Positions 39,138 through 50,511 of a stretch of DNA of 64,000 nt are shown here, piece after piece. The first letter of the stretch is position 1. Every line of letters begins with the position of its first letter. The position numbers and the translations under genes are program-made. The notes under the pieces were generated by a model. It saw nothing but the letters and a program-made list of their open reading frames with translations. It was not told the origin of the DNA and ran no database searches. This stretch comes from Brassica napus. Taxonomy: Eukaryota; Streptophyta; Magnoliopsida; Brassicales; Brassicaceae. The stretch is from positions 28,715,401 through 28,779,400 of the forward strand of contig NC_063434.1 in the NCBI RefSeq assembly GCF_020379485.1, read 5' to 3'.

Positions 39138-40139
39138 CCTAACATATTTTGTAACTTGTATTGGGTGTATTTTCGGTGATCTTCATCGTCCCTTCTGTTT
39201 CCTCTGTAACCTAAATAGGTAGAAAACATACGGACTTATAAAAAAAACTTCAATTCATAAGTAAGTAAAAAAAAACAGCTTGACGAAATTCAGGTACCAT
39301 AATAACCAATTCTCCTCTCCTCGAGAAGTGAATATCGGTTGGAGTTTCTGGAAAATGAAAACACCTCTGACGTTTTAGAACTTTTTAAAAAACAGTCACA
39401 GCATTTAGTAATATATGTTAAGGTATTTATTTAAATCACATACCTCCTCATGCCTCCTTAGCTTATAGTTGATTCTGTTTCGAAAAATATAGGAAACCAT
39501 TTGAGAAGGTCAGACCTTACAATCATATAATCTTTGTTTATGTCGCTTACAATCATAAACTCGGTCCAAATACGAGTTATAGAGTCATAAGTCTTTGACT
39601 GAAAAACAAAAGTATTTATACTGAAAAAACAACACCACGAAAACAAAACAAACAAAAAAAAAAAAAAAAAAAAAACACCACGAAAACACAATAAAAATTC
39701 ATATTCATTACAAATAAGAAACTGGCATACGAGTTATAGGTTATATGTCTTTGACTGATAAAACAAAAGTATTCATACTGAACAACAAAAGTAATCTTGC
39801 TTTTTTTTCATATGTTTTCGTAGAATGATTTTATTTTATCATTGATATGGGTATGATAAAAGTAATATATGTGTCGTCCAAGAAAAAAAAAAGTAATATA
39901 TGTTAATCATTCAAATTAGCGTTAAACCAAAAGGAATAGTAGTTTTCTTAAAACATAACCGTGAGATAAGTTGGTTCTGATCGTTAAGGGAATACATCAG
40001 ATTATATTAATGTCTCTTATTTAATATCAAGATTATCAATGATTGAAAAATGTAATGTGACCAACTCTAGTAGATAGTCCATTTTTTATAAAAAAAATCA
40101 CACATGAACAAGAAGTCATGATTTAATATTTTGTTAGAA
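39138..40139. other. Intergenic AT-rich DNA with a short tandem duplication and poly(A) tract
   Basis: No gene is seen. A segment beginning TACGAGTTATAG near 39,572 is repeated imperfectly near 39,726, with CTTTGACTGA and AAACAAAAGTAT shared. The first copy contains an A-run of more than 20 bases (about 39,653-39,675) bounded by two copies of ACACCACGAAAACA. The 5' part of the split Helitron should lie here but is not recognisable. Confidence 0.5.
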
Positions 40140-40300
40140 TAGATGTTTTCAGACAAAGAAGCCCAAAAGCAATAATACATGTCGAAGAAACGCTTCCTCC
40201 ACCACCCATATGGGCTGTTTTTTCTGCATTAAGGCCCAAATAATCTGACAACCATAAAAGCCACACTAGATTGAACTGGACTTTTGAAAGCCCAAGTATC
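40140..40300 (+). promoter_or_regulatory. Likely RP2 promoter with site II-type motifs
   Basis: The stretch has several GGCCCA/TGGGCT/GCCCAA motifs (about 40,150, 40,210, 40,231 and 40,289) within 150 bp, upstream of the RP2 start. Such site II (TGGGCY) clusters are common in promoters of widely expressed plant genes. No convincing TATA box is seen. Confidence 0.45.
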
Positions 40301-40414
40301 AAATGAGGACATTTCCGTCAAAATCTGTGATTGAAACGCTTAAGATTCAATTTAGCGGTAAAAAGCGTTTGGGGGCGGCGTGATTGGATAAGAATTGAGA
40401 CCGGCGTAAACAAG

Positions 40415-40537
40415 ATGGAGAGACGTAAACAGACGAATGTGTTGATCATTTCACGATGGATTCACGACAAGGCCATCCCGAACCTGATTCCGAATCTCCT
40501 CCGGTGGCAGCTTCGAGTCCTCGCTCTCCGAAGCTGA
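40415..40537 (+). other. Overlapping upstream ORF of RP2 (40 codons)
   Basis: The ATG at 40,415 opens a frame that passes the RP2 start (40,456) in a different frame and stops at 40,537. If the transcript includes it, scanning ribosomes starting here would skip the main start. Its ATG context (AAGATGG) is good. The transcript start is unknown, so its relevance is inferred. Confidence 0.4.
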
Positions 40538-41895
40538 AGGCTAGCTCCAAACTGAACCGATGGTCCATGGCCCGAGCTTTACGCTCCGGCGTCAAGGTCA
40601 TTGACCGTCCGATCAACGCACCTCACCGTCAAGCAACGACGGAGGAGTCTGATAGGAAGACGTCTGCGGTCGACGGCGATGACGTGGCGGCGGGAAAGTC
40701 TATATATTTGGTCTCCGACGGGACAGGGTGGACGGCGGAGCACTCCGTCAACGCCGCGTTGGGGCAATTCGAAGATCGACTGGTCAATCGCGGATGTTCT
40801 GTCAACACCCATCTCTTCTCTTGGGTACTTAAACACTTAAAGTCTCATCCTTTTTATCAAAATGAGATGCTGTTTATGGGATTCTCTGACTTTTTATTAC
40901 ATTTTAGTGAAAGTTTGTATTTTTTTATTGGCTTTGAATTGGAAAAAAAAAAAGACATGAACTTTAAACCTATGCTATTGTATGTTTTTGGGAACTGGAT
41001 GCCGTTTTTTTTGGGGAATTATCATGACTTTTGGTTTGGTTCGGGTTGGGGATTGGTCAGGTGGAGGATGAGGAGAAGCTGTTAGAGATTATAAATCAGG
41101 CGGCGAAGCAAAAGGCGATGTGTTTCTACACTTTAGCCAATCCTTCTATGTCCAAATCCGCTAAAGAAGCTTGTGATCAGTTGGGAGTGCTTTCCGTTGA
41201 TATATTGGGACCGATCATCGAAGGGATAGCGTCTCACTTGGGTGTTTCTCCGTCTGGTCTCACCCGTGGAGCGCCCGGGAGGGTCAAGACTCTCAACGAT
41301 GCTTATTTCAAGAGAATCGAAGCCATTGAGTTTACCATCAAGCAAGACGATGGGACTTTGCCCGAGAACTTAGGCAAGGCTGACATCATTCTTGTCGGTG
41401 TTTCCCGGACCGGAAAGACGCCGCTGTCCACTTACATTGCTCAAAAGGGTTACAAAGTCGCTAATGTACCGTTTGTGATGGGTGTGGAACCGCCCAAGAC
41501 GCTTTTCGAGGTTGAACCGAGGAAAGTTTTCGCGTTGACGATTCAACTTGTTGTGCTGCAAGCGATTAGGAGAACAAGGGCTAAAACGTTAGGCGTGGAT
41601 ACGGAAGGAGAGAACAGATACTCTGGCTTCGATCTCGTTCGGAAAGAACTTGATTTCGCGTCAAAGATCTATGCAAAAAACCCTGGATGGGCGGTAATAG
41701 GTAATAACAATAACAGCTGTTGCACACTCTGATTTTACTATTTTTCTTCATTCAATATCATCATAGTTATTCTTTGGGGGGGTTGCAGATGTGACGAATA
41801 AAGCGATAGAAGAAACCGCAGCTGTGATTCTGCGGCTGTACCATGACAGTAGCGACAGTAGTACTTCTGTACCTTGTATCTCAAAACGCTTCTAA
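40456..41895 (+). CDS. RP2: PPDK regulatory protein 2-like (bifunctional ADP-dependent kinase / phosphotransferase family)
   Basis: Exons are 40456-40824, 41061-41700 and 41789-41895 (371 aa), with GT/AG borders and consistent phase. The protein belongs to the kinase-pyrophosphorylase (DUF299) family, which regulates pyruvate,orthophosphate dikinase by reversible Thr phosphorylation. Hallmarks are [14 protein letters not shown] at about residues 77-90 and the nucleotide-binding loop GVSRTGKT at 236-243, followed by [17 protein letters not shown]. The N-terminal 60 residues are Pro/Ser/Arg-rich with acidic residues near the start. They do not look like a clear plastid transit peptide, which fits the cytosolic RP2 rather than the plastid RP1. 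The choice of RP2 also rests on neighbours: PER27 and SS2 follow, as in Arabidopsis At3g01200-At3g01180. The gene looks intact. Confidence 0.88.
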
Positions 41896-42730
41896 GCGTA
41901 ACAGTTTGCTAGAGTTTTCATAAAACTGCAACTTGTATGTGTTAAAATTGACGTTTTTGGATTCCTTCACGAACTTTTCTATAGGTAATAGTAATACTGT
42001 TTACGTCGTCACTTTAGTAAATTATTTCTATTTGATTATGATTTTATGATTGCTAGTTAATCTGTTCATCCACATGAGTAATAGCATGCTAAGACATGAC
42101 GCTTGCTACCTAGAAAAAAGGTTAAAACGTAGCGGTCAAATGATGGTTGTAATTGGAAGAACATGCAAATAATTGTTTGCGATAACGTCCAAGACTCAAA
42201 CATTTCGTTGACAAATGTTATACACGTTGCTATAACGTCCGAGAATTAATATATGTAAATACTTAATAAGATTAAAAATATAAATTTAATTAAATACTTA
42301 CAAGTGTTTAATTAGTATACTATTTTAACATATGTTTATATTTTCTGTCTTGTTTCAAAAAAAAGTTTATATTGTGTGTTTTCCCGTAGTTAACACACAA
42401 ATTAACGTTGTGTTTTTGAGATTTTGTAAAATTTGGCAGCCATTTCCTTCTGGTGCCAGTGGCAGCATCATGCATTTGAAAACAAAAACATAAGTATTAT
42501 ATCTATGCAAACATACAAATAGTATATACACAAACAAGAGACGACTTTTGTCAAATTGCCTTCATTTTATTTCTGTGAGCAATGATTTGAGCATAACAAA
42601 CATCATAAAGACAACAAGCATTCCACCGCAGACCTATGATAGTCAACTACGTTTTGATGTTAAATTAATATCAATGTTCTAACCACAAACTCTCATAGTA
42701 TAATTCACAATTTCTGTTTACATAATTCAG
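41896..42730. other. Intergenic region between RP2 and PER27
   Basis: The first part is presumably the RP2 3' untranslated region. The rest is AT-rich with no coding signal and should contain the PER27 promoter. No transposon termini were recognised. Confidence 0.5.
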
Positions 42731-42738
42731 TATAAATA
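42731..42738 (+). promoter_or_regulatory. TATA box of the peroxidase gene
   Basis: TATAAATA lies 88 bp before the start codon, at plausible core-promoter distance. Transcription would start near 42,762, leaving a leader of about 55 bp. Confidence 0.7.
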
Positions 42739-42818
42739 CCTTCAGTCTTCATCAACAATTCATCACCAATTGAGCAAAAAAACAAAAGCTAAGATAGCTA
42801 AATAGCATTTTTTTTTTA

Positions 42819-44031
<1,213 letters not shown>

Positions 44032-45152
44032 GAGATTAAAAGAATGACGATCTCTCGCCGAGTTTGATTCTTATGGTTTGCTTCTTCCTTTTTAAAACGT
44101 TAAAAAACTATATGTGATTGGTGTTTCTTGGGAATAAAGCTGTATTTAATTTGTCAAACATAAAGCCTTTGTACTTTTTCCAAAAGAGATTGTATTATTG
44201 ATTGTTCTGAATAAAAATCGTATATCTCAGTTATTACTTCCAGAGCATGTAGGTTCCTCGACGTATAGTCTTCGAAATACATAAAGTTCTTTAGAAATAT
44301 TTCAGTTTATCAAAAGTTTCAATAAAGTTGCATGAACATTGAATTGATAAGCTTTATATGCATTCAATTTTTTTTTTCTTGCAAAAGTACATGTCATAAA
44401 GTTTTTATAAAATTGAGATAATCTTTAAAAAAGAAAAAGAAAATTGAGATCAAAATTTGAATTTAAAAGAATATTGTTTGCTGACAGAAAAAAGAAAGAA
44501 TATTGTTTCTGAAATTCACTATGAGTAATGTATATGGTAAAAGCTATTAGGAGCATTACAATATGATATATATACTTATATCTTTTTCATAAGAAGTGTT
44601 ATTTGAAAATTTTCCAAACATATTAAAAAGTATTTTAAAACTCTAATTTATCCTATGTTACTAAATAAATATATTTTTCTAATTAATAAAATAATAAGAA
44701 AAAAAACTGAATTCTTATTTAAAATTCTACATTAGAATTTTTTTTTTTTTGACAAATTCTACATTAGAAATATAAGAGGACATTTTTGTGAAACAAAAAT
44801 AAAACCTCAACATTATTTACCAAACGGGAAGGTGTTTATCCTAATGCAATAAACTTTTCGGGAGGGTGATTACTATAAATTTTCATGTTTTAAAATGTAA
44901 AATGTCTATTATTGTATAGTGTATCTTTTAAAACATTTGGACGGTGTTCAACTATGAACCAGGTATAAAACTAGTAACAAAAACATTATAATCAGATGAA
45001 CCACAAATATAAGAGATGAATATTTATGGTATATATTATTATTATTATTATCAAAAATAAAATATTATACTCTCATTGATTATCACGCGATGAAAGTGAG
45101 TTTATGGTGATATCTTCTCAGGGCCCCATTTGGGCAAAGAGTTCCTCTTCAC
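44032..45152. other. Intergenic region; expected SS2 5' end absent
   Basis: AT-rich and non-coding. The first 150 bases are probably the PER27 3' untranslated region. SS2 should begin here with a plastid transit peptide, but no such exon is visible. The first recognisable SS2 codons are at about 45,153. Confidence 0.6.
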
Positions 45153-46910
45153 ATCGACAAGAGCAAGAAGGTTCTTGATATGCTAAGAAACCTCCGTCAC
45201 CAGGTAGATATTTCGATCCTTCCTTGTAATTTTGGAACTGACTTTGATAGATTGCGTTTCAACTTACATTGTGAAAAAAGTCTTATTCTTTCTTTCTTTT
45301 TTTTCATATTCCGGAGCTGTTAGTGAGAATGTGATGAAGATATGGTGATTGTGCAAGGATCTGAATGAACTCGATGCTTAACTCTACTCTAATTAATCTG
45401 CTTTTGCTGGAGGCTGCTCTTGAGTATATTTAAGATGGGATGCATTGAATTGCTCTTTGCCACTTGTCTTTAAGATTCTTTCACTTCACCTAATCCTGTT
45501 ACTCTTTCAGAGGAAGCTGGTCTCATCTATAAAAGACACCACTCCTAACTTGGATCATGCAAAACCTTCTGCCAAAGAAGACTATGGCTCTTCTTCTTCT
45601 GTGAGTGCAATTAAGAAAGAGGAGAATGGAAACGCTAGTGTTAGCCCAAGCAATTATGGCAAGTCATTTTTGAACAAATTACCAGAAGCTAACAAGACTT
45701 CTCCTCTAGAGAGAAGCAAACAAAGCTCAGCCTCTGTGCAATCTTCTTCCCCATCCGGTGTAGCCAGTAGTGGGAAACCTTGGTCTAGCGTAGTAGCCTC
45801 TAGTGTAGATCCTCCTTATAAACCGTCTTCTAAGCAAACTTCTTGTGACAACCCGCCCCGTGGGACTACCCGTCCATGGGCCCCAGGCTCACAGCGCTGC
45901 AGCGCACCGACCCCAACCCCTCTATTATGAGTTCTCTCTAACTCCATAATTAGGTTGTTGGTGAGCCTCGAACCCAGGACCTCACCCTTTAACAGCATTC
46001 CCACAGGACAAGCTGTCACCAATTGATCTGCAGATCAATTGGTGACAGCTTGTCCTGTGGGAATGCTGTTAAAGGGTGAGGTCCTGGGTTCGAGGCTCAC
46101 CAACAACCTAATTATGGAGTTAGAGAGAACTCATAATAGAGGGGTTGGGGTCGGTGCGCTGCAGCGCTGTGAGCCTGGGGCCCATGGACGGGTAGTCCCA
46201 CGGGGCGGGTTGTCACACTTCTGATCCTGTAACTCTCGTGCTGGTGCGTTTTGGTCAGATCCACTATCCTCTTACCTGACAAAAACACCAAGTATAAAGA
46301 CCGAGGAGTACATGGAAACAAAAGAGGAAAAAACACATGAAGAAGAAGCCAGCAGTGATACTAATGAACCTGTGAGGGATGAAGAGAAGCCATCTCCACT
46401 GGCCGAAGCAAATGTCATGAATGTGATACTGGTAGCAGCAGAGTGTGCTCCATTTTCCAAAACAGGTCATGACTCCCCCTTGTTGTTTTGTTTGATTTGA
46501 TAGGTGGCCTTGGAGATGTAGCAGGTGCTTTGCCAAAGGCTTTGGCTCGCCTTGGACATAGGGTTATGGTAATATTCATCACAGAGTGCAAGTTTCCGTC
46601 TCACTCAAACTTGTTAGTGAATATCATTTTTCGTTACTTTGCTTGTTAGGTTGTGGTTCCTCGGTATGCAGAGTATGAAGAAGCTAAAGATGTAGGGGTA
46701 CGGAAGAGATATGAGGTGGCTGGGCAGGTATAACAGCTGTTAATAAATTAACATTTAAAATATTTGAGGTAGAGTGTATATTCATATGGAGCACACTTTA
46801 CTTTACTGCAGGATATGGAAGTAATGTACTTCCATGGTGTGGATTTTGTTTTCATTGATAGTCCTGTGTTCCGGCATCTCAGTAATAACATTTACGGTGG
46901 AAACAGACTC
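45153..46910 (+). pseudogene. SS2: Starch synthase 2 (SS2) pseudogene, 5' part
   Basis: Granule/soluble starch synthase II extends amylopectin chains in plastids using ADP-glucose. Remaining exons are about 45153-45203 (IDKSKKVL), 45511-45843 continuing 46223-46465 (GKPWSSVVASSVDPPYKPSS; then VMNVILVAAECAPFSKT), 46504-46568, 46650-46727 and 46812-46910. KTGGLGD, which binds ADP-glucose, is encoded across 46,455-46,515. Damage seen: the transit-peptide exon is missing, and a 374-bp palindrome at 45,844-46,217 interrupts the long exon and brings a stop codon. Lesions after the palindrome break the SDP..SPV-type linker. About four residues are missing between YFH and GVDFVF relative to the family. 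The next exon (DILKRMVLF) is separated by 10.8 kb of inserted DNA. Confidence 0.9.
45844..46217. mobile_element. 374-bp perfect palindromic (foldback) insertion with 5-bp target duplication
   Basis: The two 187-bp arms meet at CTGCAG (centre 46,030/46,031) and read as reverse complements throughout, with no loop. Ends are TGTGACAACC and GGTTGTCACA. CTTCT flanks both sides (45,839-45,843 and 46,218-46,222). TG...CA ends with a 5-bp duplication resemble LTR integration. The arms contain GGTTCGAGGC (about 46,088), which matches a tRNA/SINE B box. The class is uncertain: foldback MITE, or head-to-head small LTR- or SINE-derived unit. It sits in an SS2 coding exon and would give a long hairpin RNA if transcribed. 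Confidence 0.9.
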
Positions 46911-47004
46911 GTAAGATTATTTTATTCACCCTCTTCTCTCCTTTCCATTAAAATAAAATGATCTTACTTCGTTCTTATATTTTAACCTGCTGATGGTAAA
47001 ATAG

Positions 47005-47246
47005 GGTCGAGGACCGGTACATGATTTCTCATACGTGGATCTACCGGGGCATTACTTGGACAGCTTCAAGCTGTACGACCCTGTCGGAAGAGAGCACTTC
47101 AACATCTTCGCGGCTGGTCTCAAAGCTGCGGATAGAGTTCACACCGTTAGCCATGGATACTCCTGGGAGGTTAAGACCTTAGAAGGAGGCTGGGGTCTTC
47201 ACAACATCATAAGCGAAAATGACTGGAAGTTTAGAGGGATCGTGAA
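47005..47246 (+). pseudogene. Displaced duplicate of an SS2 exon (GRGPV exon)
   Basis: This copy of the first 242 bases of the SS2 exon at 58,111, plus about 80 bases of its upstream intron, is placed before the exons that should precede it. It reads [15 protein letters not shown] and [12 protein letters not shown]. It keeps TGG where the downstream copy has a TGA stop. Homology stops after GGGATCGTGAA, and the reading frame then runs into unrelated sequence. Confidence 0.85.
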
Positions 47247-47483
47247 GAGTTTTAAGATATATAGGACTTCCATCGAAGAGTTCTCAATAAATTTCTCGAC
47301 AAACATTAAAATATAAAATACTGATTAAATATTATTGTTGGATATCTCAAACTTGTAGAACTTCAGTTCAATAGTTCTTGAATAAGAAGTAACATATATA
47401 GAAGGTGCTCTTAGTAACATGCCGTATTAATTGATAAATGTTTTGATTATTCTTTTTGAGGCTGATACTTAAAAAAACAAGTT
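47247..47483. other. Unassigned AT-rich sequence at the SS2 insertion boundary
   Basis: No family was recognised. It lies between the broken end of the duplicated SS2 exon and the first 540-bp direct repeat. Confidence 0.4.
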
Positions 47484-48022
47484 ACTACAATTTTCTCTTC
47501 ATATCATTCAATAAGACTCACGTTTCTTTAATACACAGACACAATAACCACATAATGTCCAACTAACATATTGAACAAGTAAGTGGAAGACTTCCTCCCA
47601 CCAATGTAGGGAGACACTACGCCATTTCTCTATTTCCTTTGACCAAATTGACACTGGTTTAATCTGGTTATAATTATGATCTTATCAGAGGCTTCCGCTT
47701 ACGTCAACTCTAAACAAAGAGACTAAAACGTATGGCATACAATTGCATGTTACAAATACAATGGGATGGTTCAGCTGACATCAGCGTCTTTATTGTGTGA
47801 TCATTCAGTGATTACCATTAATATTAAAGATAACCTCATGGATTACCATTGATTAAGTTGGACCCAAATAAGTTTTCTCTTTTGATTTGCCATCTTAAAA
47901 TCACTCATATTTCAATTATTTCCTATATAAAACAACATTATGAGTCATTTCTTATACATTAATCATTCACATGTTACAATTTATGTTTCTCGGAAGTGTC
48001 ATTTATAACAATAACAGTACAA
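47484..48022. repeat. 540-bp direct repeat, copy 1
   Basis: Nearly identical to 49,120-49,676. It contains CCTATATAAAAC (about 47,921), a TATA-like motif, and GGTTCAGCTGACATCAGCG. No terminal inverted repeats, TG/CA ends or coding are evident. It could be a solo LTR-like or promoter-derived unit. Confidence 0.85.
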
Positions 48023-48177
48023 TTGCTTTTTTTTGTTGGAATATAATTACTACGCGGATAATTTGTTCGTTTGTTAATTAAAGAGAACATGATAGTTTTG
48101 AGAACTATGTCATCCGTTCATTATTCAGTATTACTGATTTGTATACATATGATTAAGGTTTGCTATCTTTTCCTTTG

Positions 48178-48197
48178 GTCAACATCCTAATCTAGAG
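48178..48197 (-). mobile_element. Isolated Helitron-family 5' terminus signature
   Basis: On the minus strand this reads TCTAGATTAGGATGTTGAC. The same signature marks the ends of the copies at 48,320-49,081 and 56,008-56,392. Only the terminal motif is preserved here. Confidence 0.5.
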
Positions 48198-48319
48198 TAT
48201 ACATATATATAAACCTATAAATTTTGGAAATCTAATCTATTAAAACTGAAATACATTTGATATTTAACCCTGATTTTTCTTAAATAATTACATGTCTATG
48301 CCACTGCATAAAAAACAAA

Positions 48320-49081
48320 CTAGAGCTTGATCCGTGCACCCGCACGGGTATTTAGTTTTACCTTTTATAAACAAATATTAATATAAATTTCAGAACTTTA
48401 TCTATATTAAATAATTGGTTAAGATGACATTTCAAAAACATAATAATTTTATAGTTTATATTGAGTAATTATATTTTATTTTTGAGATGTCGATCTTATC
48501 ACTCATTTTTAGAATTTGACCCGAACATCCACACGAATGTATTTTTATTTTTTACGGATCATAATTTTATACTCTTCAACACTTATATTGGGTTATTTTG
48601 TATAAAAGTATGCATAAAATAATATATGTACATTTATGTTTATTAATATATTATATAAATGATTCTTTTTATGTGGTTTATATTACTAATGAATAATGAA
48701 AATTATAACTATATATCTTTAAAAATATATTGTGTTCTAAATTTAGTAAATAAATACTTAAATTGATTTAGGTGGCTTTATAGTTTTCTTATCATTTTTA
48801 TTAATTAACTATTAATAACACAGTATTAATAAATCTACATCGTTTATACTTATTCCAATTATATAGGAATATCAAGGATAAAAAATGATGAATAAATAAT
48901 TTTATATCATTACTAAATGGTAGACACTTATAGACAATATTTATTAGCTAGCTAGATTATAGGAAGACCCTAATTAATTGATTAGCTAGTTAAGTAGCAA
49001 TCAAGAAATTTTGTCTCCTTGTATGCATTATTTAGCATAAGCGAATGCATGTTTGTTATTTGTCAACATCCTAATCTAGAG
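48320..49081 (-). mobile_element. Non-autonomous Helitron, about 760 bp (copy A, minus strand)
   Basis: On the minus strand the 5' part begins TCTAGATTAGGATGTTGAC (about 49,081). The 3' part ends with a CCGTGC/GCACGG hairpin followed by CTAG (48,323-48,320). AAAACATAATAATTTTA is shared with the Helitron end at 27,848. A second degenerate hairpin-like end (GAATTTGACCCGAACATCC, about 48,513) suggests nesting or an older terminus inside. No coding is present. Confidence 0.65.
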
Positions 49082-49119
49082 GACTCTAAGTATACCGCGT
49101 AATGTTGATACTATAAGAT

Positions 49120-49676
49120 ACTACAATTTTCTCTTCATATCATTCAATAAGACTTACGTTTCTTTAATAAGACTTACGTTTCTTTAATACACAGACACAA
49201 TAACCACATAACTTCCAACTAACATATTGAACAAGTAAGTGGAAGACTTCCTCCCACCAATGTAGGGAGACACTACGCCATTTCTTTATTTCCTTTGACC
49301 AAATTGACACTGGTTTAATCTGGTTATGATTATGATCTTATCAGAGGCTTCCGCTTACGTCAACTCTAAACAAAGAGACTAAAACCTATGGCATACAATT
49401 GCATGTTTACAAATACAATGGGATGGTTCAGCTGACATCAGCGTTTTTATTGTGTGATCATTCAGTGATTACCATTAATATTAAAGATAACCTCATGGAT
49501 TACCATTGATTAAGTTGGACCCAAATAAGTTTTCTCTTTTGATTTGCCATCTTAAAATCACTCATATTTCAATTATTTCCTATATAAAACAACATTATGA
49601 GTCATTTCTTATACATTAATCATTCACATGTTACAATTTATGTTTCTCGGAAGTGTCATTTATAACAGTATAATTG
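49120..49676. repeat. 540-bp direct repeat, copy 2
   Basis: Partner of 47,484-48,022 in the same orientation. It differs by a 19-20 bp tandem duplication (TAAGACTTACGTTTCTTTAA) and a handful of substitutions and short indels. Confidence 0.85.
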
Positions 49677-50097
49677 TTATTTCTAGATCCTGTTCAAAAA
49701 ATATTAATAGTATATTTGACGATTTAATTAATTAAGAAATTTTAAAAGTTAATAATTATGTTTGATGTTTCTTTAAAATTATAAACTCTAATCTAGGAAT
49801 ATATCTAAAATTTTAAAGTTTTTATCATAATGTATTTATATATTTTAAAAAAATTCTTACTTTGTTCTTAATTTTTGCTTATTTTTTCTTGTTTTTATAT
49901 TTGAGATATGTTCAACCGTTCCACTTGCACATGGTATTAGACAGCCATGTTGTGGTGTATTATTGTTATTCACATGTTATATCTTTTTTTTTGTCAACAA
50001 TTTTATTTCATATCCAACTCACAGCAGAGTACTTGAAATATAAAGTCTGGTTTGCAAAAGCAACAGCTGAACATAATGTTGTGCGTAGATTATAAAC
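49677..50097. other. AT-rich sequence and possible exon fragment at the Reina insertion site
   Basis: The last 75 bases read AEYLKYKVWFAKATAEH in one frame after an acceptor-like TCACAG (about 50,020). After removal of the retrotransposon this frame lines up, past one TAA, with the open stretch at 55,617-55,737. I do not recognise the protein. It may be a captured gene fragment. Confidence 0.3.
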
Positions 50098-50102
50098 ACA
50101 TG
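50098..50102. repeat. Target-site duplication ACATG (left)
   Basis: Repeated at 55,617-55,621 directly after the right LTR. Confidence 0.85.
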
Positions 50103-50511
50103 TAATAAGATCAACTTATTTCTTAAGTATGAACTCTCAGAACTTAGGAGAAAAGATTGTTTGTATTCACTGAACAAAGTATTACAGAGACGTTAAAGGA
50201 CTCTCTCTCCCTACTACAACTTTGATCAATCCAATGATAAACATAACAAACTACTCTCTCCTCTCTTTTATAGACTCCTAGGATCTCGTGAATGCCCACA
50301 AGCGTTCTGCGTTTCCTCAAACGTTTGCGAGTCACGTCAGCACATCCTCGACAGGCCATGTGCTGCAGATCTTCTTGATAACGACCTTTATTCCTTTATT
50401 CTTACTCGACTCTACTCGCTAGCCAGCTGTCCTTCTCATCATTTCTCAGATGTTTGTCCTCTTCTCCTATAGTGAAACAGGATCGGAGGTCGTTCTGCTT
50501 CGTACGTATCA
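50103..50511 (-). repeat. 3' LTR of the Reina-like element (409 bp)
   Basis: On the minus strand it starts TGATACGTACG and ends CTTATTA. The last 24 codons and stop of gag-pol lie inside it (50,439-50,511). TATAAAA is at 50,272-50,266. Confidence 0.93.

Noticed and set aside
46031..46120. tRNA gene suggested by GGTTCGAGGC
   Set aside because: The flanking bases do not form a T-arm or acceptor stem. At most it is a SINE-like B box.
45816..46336. Frames of 60-74 codons on both strands in the palindrome
   Set aside because: The same peptide appears on both strands only because the arms are reverse complements.
49862..50095. 77-codon Phe/Leu-rich frame as a small membrane protein
   Set aside because: The hydrophobic part is T-rich intron-like sequence. 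Only the last 75 bases look coding.
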